A stretch of 64,000 bases of DNA from VXLM01 sp034421575 (GTDB lineage: Bacteria > Chloroflexota > Dehalococcoidia > Lucifugimonadales > VXLM01): contig DAOUKG010000032.1 in NCBI GenBank assembly GCA_034421575.1, forward strand, positions 27,942 to 91,941, given 5' to 3'. Every line of letters starts with the position of its first letter. The stretch's first letter is position 1. The position numbers were made by a program, and so were the translations under genes. The notes below the pieces were generated by a model, which worked only from the letters and a program-made list of their open reading frames with translations, ran no database searches and was not told the origin of the DNA. Positions 58,162-64,000 of the stretch are shown here, piece by piece.

Positions 58162-59718
58162 ATGTTAGCCAAAACACTGACCTGCGCCGTTGTCGGACTC
58201 GATGGATATATCGTTGAGGTTGAGGTGGACATCTCGCCGGGGCTTCCGGCGTTCCACGTGGTGGGACTGCCGGACACTGCGGTCCAGGAGGCGCGTGAGC
58301 GAGTCCGCGCGGCCATACGAAACTCCGGCTGCGAGTTCCCAATGCGACGCATCGCCGCCAGTCTCGCGCCCGCCGACCTGCGAAAGGCGGGGCCGTCATA
58401 CGATCTGCCCATAGCCCTGGCCGTCCTGATAAGCGCGGGACAACTCTCCGGCACCCCTCCGCTGACCATGTTCCTCGGCGAACTGGCGCTGGATGGTCAG
58501 TTGCGCCACACGAACGGCATCCTGTCGATGGCCGCCGTCGCCAAGGACGAGGGGTTCCTGCGAGTCTTCGTCCCGGAGTCGAACGCTCCCGAGGCGGCGC
58601 TCGTGGATGACATGGAGGTCATCCCCGTCCGAACCCTGGCGCAGGCCGTGGCCCATCTGCGCGGCGAGGAGCAGATCCTGCCGTGGTCGCGCCGCGTGGC
58701 CCCGGTCGACGGTCACGCCTTTGAGGTTGAGGATGCTTCGACCGACGGGGTTGGCCCTGTGGGAGGGGCTGATCTCGCAGACATACGCGGCCAGGAACAC
58801 GCCAAGCGCGCGCTCGAAGTCGCGGCGGCGGGAGGACACAACCTCCTCATGAGCGGTCCTCCCGGCAGCGGCAAGACGCTTCTGGCGCGGTCGATGCCGT
58901 CCATCATGCCGGCGCTGACCAACAATGAAGCCCTGGAAGTCACCAAGATCTACAGCGTTTCCGGTCTGCTGCCGTCGTCGTCGCCACTCATCAGCTTCCG
59001 CCCGTTTCGGTCGCCCCACTACACGATATCGAACGCGGGACTCGTGGGCGGCGGCTCCATCCCCAAGCCGGGCGAGATCACCCTCAGCCACCGTGGCGTG
59101 CTCTTCCTGGACGAGCTGCCTGAATTTGGGCACACCGTCCTCGAAGTGCTGCGCCAGCCCATTGAGGACAAGATCGTGACGATCAGCCGAGCGAAGGGGA
59201 GCATCACGTACCCGGCGAACTTCATCCTCGTGGGAGCCATGAATCCGTGTCCGTGCGGGTACTACGCCGACCCGACGAAGGAGTGCGTCTGCAGCTCCTC
59301 GCAGGTCAGCCGGTACAAGGGACGCATCAGCGGGCCGCTGCTCGACCGCATCGACGTGTTTGTAGAGGTGCCGCGTATCGAGTACGATAAGCTCGTCGCG
59401 CCGCCCAACACCGAGACTTCCCAGCAGGTGAGCGAGCGCATCAAGAGGGCGAGGGACGCCCAGCGGAGGCGATTCGAGGGGACGAGCCTGATTACCAACT
59501 CCGAGATGGGGCCGGTCGAGGTGTGGGAGTATTGCCGGCTCGACGACGCGGCGCAGTCGCTCATGCGCTCGGCGATGAAGAGCATGCACCTCTCGGCGCG
59601 GGGATTCCACCGCATCCAGAAGCTCGCGAGGACCATCGCCGACCTGAGCGAGTCGAACGAGATCGACATTGCGCACCTGGCCGAGGCCCTCCAGTACCGG
59701 CCTACATCGTGGACGTAG
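58162..59718 (+). CDS. YifB/ComM-family Mg-chelatase-like AAA+ ATPase
   Basis: A 518-aa protein. The N-terminal LonC-like ChlI domain (about 20-140, e.g. LPAFHVVGLPDTAVQEARER) is followed by an AAA+ module: GPPGSGKT Walker A near residue 231, VLFLDELPEF Walker B and MNPCPCGYYADP. A C-terminal helical domain (SARGFHRIQKLARTIADLSE) ends the chain. ComM is a helicase that promotes branch migration during natural transformation. Its presence is compatible with DNA uptake in this lineage. Confidence 0.93.
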   Translation: MLAKTLTCAVVGLDGYIVEVEVDISPGLPAFHVVGLPDTAVQEARERVRAAIRNSGCEFPMRRIAASLAPADLRKAGPSYDLPIALAVLISAGQLSGTPPLTMFLGELALDGQLRHTNGILSMAAVAKDEGFLRVFVPESNAPEAALVDDMEVIPVRTLAQAVAHLRGEEQILPWSRRVAPVDGHAFEVEDASTDGVGPVGGADLADIRGQEHAKRALEVAAAGGHNLLMSGPPGSGKTLLARSMPSIMPALTNNEALEVTKIYSVSGLLPSSSPLISFRPFRSPHYTISNAGLVGGGSIPKPGEITLSHRGVLFLDELPEFGHTVLEVLRQPIEDKIVTISRAKGSITYPANFILVGAMNPCPCGYYADPTKECVCSSSQVSRYKGRISGPLLDRIDVFVEVPRIEYDKLVAPPNTETSQQVSERIKRARDAQRRRFEGTSLITNSEMGPVEVWEYCRLDDAAQSLMRSAMKSMHLSARGFHRIQKLARTIADLSESNEIDIAHLAEALQYRPTSWT

Positions 59719-59769
59719 GGGCGATTGAATTACCCTTGACGTAATGCGTAATTCCCTGTACAGTTCGCG

Positions 59770-60054
59770 ATGATCATCGGCTATCGCGACAGGAAGACCG
59801 GAGATTTCGCCGTCGGGAAATGGGTCGGAGCCTTCTCCGGAATCGAACGCTCAGCGCGGCTGAAGTTGGACCGCCTCGAGGCGGCCTCGTCTCTCAAAGA
59901 CCTTGCCGCGCTCCCCGGCAACCGCTTCCAGACTCTGAAAGGGGATCGAAAAGGCCAGTACAGCATCCGCGTCAACGACCAGTGGAGAATCTGCTTCGAG
60001 TGGCCGCGCGGATACCCGGGCCCGATCAACGTGGAGATCGTCGACTATCACTAG
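59770..60054 (+). CDS. higB: HigB/RelE-family toxin
   Basis: A 94-aa protein. RSARLKLDRLEAASSLKDLA, then NRFQTLKGDRKGQYSIRVND and QWRICFEW is the HigB (plasmid maintenance killer) signature. It should cleave mRNA on ribosomes. The end (INVEIVDYH) is echoed by the relic beside the orphan higA at 13187. The antitoxin gene follows after 10 bases. Confidence 0.93.
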   Translation: MIIGYRDRKTGDFAVGKWVGAFSGIERSARLKLDRLEAASSLKDLAALPGNRFQTLKGDRKGQYSIRVNDQWRICFEWPRGYPGPINVEIVDYH

Positions 60055-60064
60055 GAGAACCGCC

Positions 60065-60370
60065 ATGACCACCATACCCGCAATCCACCCGGGGGAGCAT
60101 CTTGCGGAGGAATTGAACGAACTTGGCATGAGCGCCGCCGAACTCGCGCGACACATCAGCGTTCCCACCAACCGCATCACCCAGATACTCAACCATCGAC
60201 GCGCCATCACGGGCGACACCGCGCTCCGACTCGCGCACTTCTTCGATACCACCCCCGAATTCTGGCTCAACCTTCAAAAGATCTACGAGCTCCGCCTCGC
60301 CGAACGCAAAGCGGGCGAACACATCCGCAACCTTCCAACCCTCAAGACCCGCCAGACCGCCAACACCTAA
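60065..60370 (+). CDS. higA: HigA-family antitoxin
   Basis: A 101-aa protein with AGGAGAAC before the ATG. IHPGEHLAEELNELGMSAAE, LARHISVPTNRITQILNHRR and TPEFWLNLQKIYELRLAER define HigA with an XRE HTH. It binds HigB and represses the higBA promoter. Complete pair with the toxin directly upstream. Confidence 0.93.
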   Translation: MTTIPAIHPGEHLAEELNELGMSAAELARHISVPTNRITQILNHRRAITGDTALRLAHFFDTTPEFWLNLQKIYELRLAERKAGEHIRNLPTLKTRQTANT

Positions 60371-60421
60371 CCCCAAGCAACCTCTCATCCGCCGGGCGAG
60401 ACACACAGAGAAGGGAAAGCC

Positions 60422-61240
60422 ATGTCACTTCTTAACGTCATAGCCGCCACAGTCCTGATTGCCGCACTGACCATCGCCTGCGGGAGCGCGGAGGAGACGC
60501 CCGCCCCCGACGATCCGGCGCCCACCGCGCGTGCCGCCGCACCGCCTCCCCCGTCTCAATCCCAAGACGCCGCCCAGCCGACGGCCGCCGCTGAGGCCGA
60601 GCCCGCCGAGGAGGCGGAGGGACCGCAGCCTCCGCCGAAGGACGAGCTCATCAAGTTCGCCAACTGGGACGACAACCCCGTCAAGCTGCTCAACTGGATC
60701 GCCGCCTACATCGTCGCGCACGGGCTCGACCGGCCCATCCGCGTCATCGACGTGGAGGACGGCGCGTACCAGGACCCCCTGCTCGTGAACGACGTCGACA
60801 TCGTCATCGCGGCGGACGGCGCGTGGGCCGACGAGCAGGCCGGCGCGGGCAAGGTCGTGCGACTCGTCAACGCGTCGCCCACGGACCCCGAGCTCGCCGT
60901 CGTCATCCACCCCAGCATGAACCAGCGCGCGCCGGACGTCGTGCAGCTCCTCGAACGGCTCACCATCGAGGCCGACCTCCTCGCCAAGCAGGCCGGCTTG
61001 ATCCGCGGCGGCAGGGTCGGGTTAAAGGAAAACGTCGTCGGGCTGAACTTCCTCAAGCGCGAGTACGCCGCATGGGTGAACTGGGTCGGCGAGGACATCG
61101 CCGCGCTCGTCAACCAGGCCATCGAGGACGGCAAGATCGGCCACTGCCGACAGTTCATCAACTACGCGCCCGACCGCATGGGCAACGAGGGCTCCCGCTA
61201 CTGCAAGGACGACCCCACCAAGACATCGGGCAACACGTAG
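60422..61240 (+). CDS. Lipoprotein, possibly a substrate-binding-like domain
   Basis: A 272-aa protein. The signal peptide ends in a lipobox-like TIAC (Cys20). A Pro/Ala/Glu-rich linker runs to about residue 75. The folded part (about 78-265) includes LLNWIAAYIVAHGLDRPIRV, VDIVIAADGAW and MNQRAPDVVQLLERLTIEAD. These are reminiscent of glycine-betaine (OpuAC) binding proteins, but it is shorter than a full binding protein and no permease or ATPase gene is adjacent. The ligand is unknown. Confidence 0.65.
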   Translation: MSLLNVIAATVLIAALTIACGSAEETPAPDDPAPTARAAAPPPPSQSQDAAQPTAAAEAEPAEEAEGPQPPPKDELIKFANWDDNPVKLLNWIAAYIVAHGLDRPIRVIDVEDGAYQDPLLVNDVDIVIAADGAWADEQAGAGKVVRLVNASPTDPELAVVIHPSMNQRAPDVVQLLERLTIEADLLAKQAGLIRGGRVGLKENVVGLNFLKREYAAWVNWVGEDIAALVNQAIEDGKIGHCRQFINYAPDRMGNEGSRYCKDDPTKTSGNT

Positions 61241-61270
61241 GGTAGGGGCGGTTCGCGAACCGCCCATGTA
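61241..61270. repeat. Family C variant palindrome
   Basis: A GTAGGGGCGGTTCGCGAACC-type palindrome lies within 30 bases after the lipoprotein stop. It is the same variant as in the array at 62622-62926. Confidence 0.65.
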
Positions 61271-61305
61271 TCGGCGCGGAGAATGCAGAGAGAAAGTAGG
61301 GAGAA

Positions 61306-62625
61306 GTGAGTAGTCAGAGATACACCCTCGTGACGGCCGACCGCCTCATCGACGGCACCGGCGCGCGCCCCATCGACAGGGGAGCCGTCCTCATACAGGG
61401 TGACTCCATCGTCGCCGCCGGACCCCGCGACGCCGTCGTCCCCCCCGACGGCGCGCCCGTCGACGCCCACAACTACCCCCACGCCACCGTCCTGCCCGGA
61501 CTCATCGACTCCCACGTCCACCTCATCGGCATCGGCGACGGGCGCAAGGGCGACCAGCTCGTCACCCTCCCCGACGAGATACTCACCCTCCAGGCCGCAG
61601 AGAACTCCCGCAGGCACCTCCACTCCGGCGTCACCACCGTGCGCGACTGCGGCGCGAAGAACCGCACCACCTTCCTCCTCCGACAGGCCATGGACATGGG
61701 CATCGCCGACGGCCCGCGACTCCTCCTCTCCGGCCGTCCCGTCGCCATCATCGGCGGACACCTCAGCTACTTCGGCGTCGAGGCCACCGGCGTCGACGAA
61801 TGCCGCGCGGCCGTCCGCCAGCTCATCAAGGAGGGGGCCGACTTCATCAAGATAACCGCGACCGGGGGCAGCACGGCCACCTCATTCCCCAATCTCCCTT
61901 CCTTTAATACGGACGAGCTCACGGCCATCATCGAGGAGGCCCACAAGTTCGGCAAACACGCCGCCGCCCACTGCGCTTCCTCACAGGGCATGGTCAACGC
62001 CCTCGACGCCGGCATCGACACCATCATCCACGGATACTTCAAGGAACCCGACGGCTCGTTCCTCTACCGCCCCGAAATAACCGACCGCATCGCCGAGCGG
62101 GGCGTCTTCGTCAACCCCACCCTCCACCAGGCCCGCAGCCGACTCTGGCGCTTGGAGGACAAGGCCGAGACCGACGGCCTCACCCCGCAGGAGCAGGCCG
62201 ACCTCGACGACGGCATGCGCATCCTCGACATCCGCTACGACCAGGTCGCCCGCATGATCGCCGCCGGTGTCCGCCTCACCGCAGGCTCCGACGCCGCATG
62301 GTCATTCCTCCCCATGGCAACCTTCCAGCACGAAATACAGTCCCACACCGAGGCCGGACTCTCACCCCTCGACGCCATCGTCTCCGCAACCGGCGACGCC
62401 GCAAAGTCCTGCTGGGCCCACGACACCCTCGGCACCCTCCAACCCGGCAAGCGCGCCGACCTCCTCCTCGTCCACGGCGACCCCTCCCAAGACATCCACG
62501 CCCTCTCCAACATCCTCGACATCTTCAAAAACGGCGCCCGCGTCGATAGGGACGCACCCTCCTATCGATCTCACCCCCCTTGGGGGAGAGACACAGAGAG
62601 GGGGTTCCCCTCCCCCTCCACGTAG
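61306..62625 (+). CDS. Amidohydrolase (imidazolonepropionase-like)
   Basis: A 439-aa protein from GTG 61306 (GGGAG is very close, so the start is uncertain). VLPGLIDSHVHLIG has the metal HxH, FIKITATGG the bridging Lys, KHAAAHC and TIIHGY further His ligands, and LTAGSDAAW the Asp. This is the metal-dependent amidohydrolase barrel of the prolidase/imidazolonepropionase type. The last 20 residues are encoded by repeat-like sequence, so the native C-terminus has probably been extended by a repeat insertion. The substrate is unknown. Confidence 0.9.
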   Translation: MSSQRYTLVTADRLIDGTGARPIDRGAVLIQGDSIVAAGPRDAVVPPDGAPVDAHNYPHATVLPGLIDSHVHLIGIGDGRKGDQLVTLPDEILTLQAAENSRRHLHSGVTTVRDCGAKNRTTFLLRQAMDMGIADGPRLLLSGRPVAIIGGHLSYFGVEATGVDECRAAVRQLIKEGADFIKITATGGSTATSFPNLPSFNTDELTAIIEEAHKFGKHAAAHCASSQGMVNALDAGIDTIIHGYFKEPDGSFLYRPEITDRIAERGVFVNPTLHQARSRLWRLEDKAETDGLTPQEQADLDDGMRILDIRYDQVARMIAAGVRLTAGSDAAWSFLPMATFQHEIQSHTEAGLSPLDAIVSATGDAAKSCWAHDTLGTLQPGKRADLLLVHGDPSQDIHALSNILDIFKNGARVDRDAPSYRSHPPWGRDTERGFPSPST

Positions 62626-62926
62626 GGGCGGTTCGCAAACCGCCCTTACGGGGTGGAGGGGGACCCTCACCCTCACCCTAACCCTCTCCCACGACGGGAG
62701 AGGGGATTAAGACGCGGTTGTGGTGGCGGGATCATGTAGGGGCGGTTCGCGAACCGCCCTTACGGGGTGGGGGCGGACCCTCACCCTAACCCTCTCCCAC
62801 AACGGGAGAGGGGATTAAGACGCGGTTGTGGTGGCGGGATCATGTAGGGGCGGTTCGCGAACCGCCCTTACGGGGTGGACAGGGACGCACCCTCACCCTA
62901 ACCCTCTCCCACGACGGGAGAGGGGA
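62622..62926. repeat. Three tandem copies of a compound C-B repeat
   Basis: Units begin at 62622, 62736 and 62844, with a period of about 108-114 bases. Each contains a family C variant palindrome (GTAGGGGCGGTTCG), a short linker and a family B element. The first two units also carry a GACGCGGTTGTGGTGGCGGG tail. Confidence 0.85.
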
Positions 62927-63500
62927 AAAGAGCATTCACCACAGAGACCGCAGAGACCACGGAGGAGAGAAAGAAGAAAGTATTGCGAAGGTCACAGGGG
63001 GGAGGATTCACCACAGAGACCACAGAGGCAAGAAAAGCGTAGGTAAAACGAATTTGCAACCATGATCCCGCCCCCTCCCCCTTCTTTCTACTTTCTTCTT
63101 TCTCTCTCCCCCCCTCCTATCCCCTCTCCCGTCGTGGGAGAGGGCTAGGGTGAGGGTCCTCCCCTCTGCGGTAAATCCTCTCTCCAGTCTCCCACCGTCA
63201 TTCCGGCGAAGGCCGGAATCCAGTCTCCCCCCCTCCTATCCCCTCTCCCGTCCTGGGAGAGGGCTAGGGTGAGGGTCCTCCCCCCTTTCCTTTAACACCA
63301 CCACCACAACACCACGCACCCCCACGACCCCTCCACGATCCCACCCCACTCTCGCCTTCTCATTCTTTCTCTCCTCATTCCTCAACCATAGACCATTCGT
63401 TCGCATCCGTCAACCCCCGACCACACCCGCCCACGCCCTCCGCCACCCCCCAACCCCCCGACAACCCCCCGCTTCCAATGCCGCCCAAAATACTCCCAAA
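62927..63500. repeat. E, B and A' repeats and a G-poor, C/T-rich tract
   Basis: E elements (about 62936-62965 and 63007-63032), two inverted B elements (about 63116-63158 and 63237-63280) and an A' palindrome (about 63195-63223) are followed by a strongly G-poor stretch (about 63280-63490). A polypyrimidine run lies at about 63064-63125. No coding frame of interest was seen. Confidence 0.7.
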
Positions 63501-63526
63501 AACCCTACGCAACCCTTGCATCGCTG

Positions 63527-63535
63527 TGCTATACT
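63527..63535 (+). promoter_or_regulatory. Extended -10 promoter candidate
   Basis: TGCTATACT gives TATACT (63530-63535) with TG one base upstream, 127 bases before the final gene. A hairpin-forming ATTCC-GTTCG-GGAAT follows at about 63547-63561. Confidence 0.4.
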
Positions 63536-63587
63536 CCCTTCCGACAATTCCGTTCGGGAATAAGAACCAACGAGCAAGTCCAGCTAC

Positions 63588-63616
63588 TTGACACCGGTTT
63601 TCCCCGATGGTATTGT
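63588..63616 (+). promoter_or_regulatory. Sigma70-type promoter for the cadherin-like gene
   Basis: A perfect -35 TTGACA (63588-63593), a 17-base spacer and a -10 TATTGT (63611-63616). It lies 46 bases before the ATG at 63663 and is the best promoter match in the window. Confidence 0.65.
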
Positions 63617-63662
63617 TCTGGCATCCATGTTTTGTAAAGTTCTAGGCAAAGAGAGGGCACGC

Positions 63663-64000
63663 ATGAAGAACACATCAGCCTACGCAGTATTGACCCGCTT
63701 TGGCATCATCGCCGCCGTAGTGGCGACCTTGGTGCTCATCGCGCCTGCGGCATCCGCGCAGCCGGATTGCAAGTTGGACGGGAGCACGGTGAAGTGCACG
63801 TATAAAGAGAACGGCACGGGTCCTGTTGCGAACTTCAGCGCGACCGACGATGAGGGAGACGCCTTCACGTGGTCGTTGAAGGAAGAAGACGACTACAAGA
63901 AGTTCAGCATCAGCAATGCGGGCGTGCTCACATTCAAGTCCCCGCCGGACTTCGAGAGTCCTGGCGACGGCGGCAAGGACAACGTATACAACGTGACGGT
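63663..64000 (+). CDS. Secreted cadherin-like domain protein (3' truncated by window edge)
   Basis: The first 112 codons are visible; the frame is open at the window end. A Sec signal peptide (hydrophobic residues 13-30, cleavage after APAASA) is followed by a short Cys-containing strand pair (CKLDG, VKCTYKENG). A cadherin-like Ig-fold module follows: NFSATDDEGDAFTWSLKEED, then FSISNAGVLTFKSPPDFESP and NVYNVTV. AGAGAGGG precedes the ATG. Such proteins usually contain many tandem modules and work in calcium-dependent adhesion or cell-surface assembly. Confidence 0.8.
   Translation, partial: MKNTSAYAVLTRFGIIAAVVATLVLIAPAASAQPDCKLDGSTVKCTYKENGTGPVANFSATDDEGDAFTWSLKEEDDYKKFSISNAGVLTFKSPPDFESPGDGGKDNVYNVT

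Noticed and set aside
62622..63280. CCCTAA-like strings resembling telomeric repeats or a CRISPR array
   Set aside because: The strings belong to family B elements with long imperfect units. There are no regular 25-40 bp repeats with unique spacers and no cas genes.

Overview
The window is GC-rich bacterial chromosome, most likely from an uncultivated Chloroflexota of the Dehalococcoidia/SAR202 type. This is an inference from gene content (DUF1800/DUF1501 pair, NHL-repeat protein, Thr/Pro-rich lipoproteins, class III aminotransferases, sialidase, phosphonoacetate hydrolase, enolase-superfamily enzyme, TatA/TatC) and from the many short palindromic dispersed repeats between genes. There is no rRNA or other taxonomic marker to settle it. 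One tRNA (Leu, anticodon UAG) is present and no CRISPR array was seen.

Bases 1-6740 look like the right end of an integrated mobile element. A large serine recombinase runs into the 3' end of tRNA-Leu. It is preceded by a ribbon-helix-helix regulator with a palindromic operator, an XRE plus ImmA/IrrE-like pair, and a divergent cluster of four tiny genes, three of them HTH proteins. At the far left is a two-gene cassette: a STAND-like ATPase cut by the window edge, and a protein ending in a HEPN-type R-x4-H motif. It is a candidate defence cassette carried as cargo. Bases 6900-12560 hold three minus-strand ankyrin-repeat genes, the largest of which looks like a fusion of the other two. Next come an orphan higA with an apparent 9-codon relic of higB, and a stand-alone HsdR_N-like nuclease.

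Bases 14367-25750 carry an amidase divergent from two tandem class III aminotransferases (the first lacks the PLP lysine), a NYN-domain protein, malate synthase and a tandem pair of paralogous lipoproteins in a repeat-dense duplication. Bases 25921-31459 hold the DUF1800/DUF1501 pair and a lower-GC methylase plus NotI-like endonuclease, a probable type II restriction-modification unit. Bases 31484-35411 are a second tandem duplication: two membrane-anchored Pro-rich proteins with near-identical C-terminal domains, one intact NHL gene and one decayed NHL copy. Bases 35423-40444 are mostly minus-strand single genes.

Bases 40537-53399 hold a compact maf-tatA-tatC operon, rplY-MOSC, a mandelate-racemase-like enzyme divergent from phnA and a Nudix hydrolase, a sialidase, an OLD-like ATPase plus TOPRIM-like pair, and rpsO-pnp. 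The ATPase/TOPRIM pair is bracketed by an imperfect 32-bp direct repeat of the sialidase 3' end, so it appears to be an acquired cassette. Bases 53556-64000 carry dapB, an aldo/keto reductase, a ThDP enzyme, a ComM/YifB ATPase, a complete higBA pair, a lipoprotein, an amidohydrolase, a very repeat-rich spacer and the start of a secreted cadherin-like protein.

Intergenic DNA is filled with recurring repeat families, labelled here: A (palindromic TCATTCCCGCGAA-GCGGGAATC, and A' with CCGGCGAAGGCCGG), B (CTCACCCTAGCCCTCTCCC with GGGAGAGGGG), C (GTAGGGGCGATTCG-CGAATCGCCCCTAC and variants), D (CTTCGACAGGCTCAGG), E (CACCGCAGAGG-type) and F (a GC-rich tail after D). They sit at gene ends and appear to drive duplications and a local inversion. 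All positions and motifs were read by eye; no alignment or database search was run.
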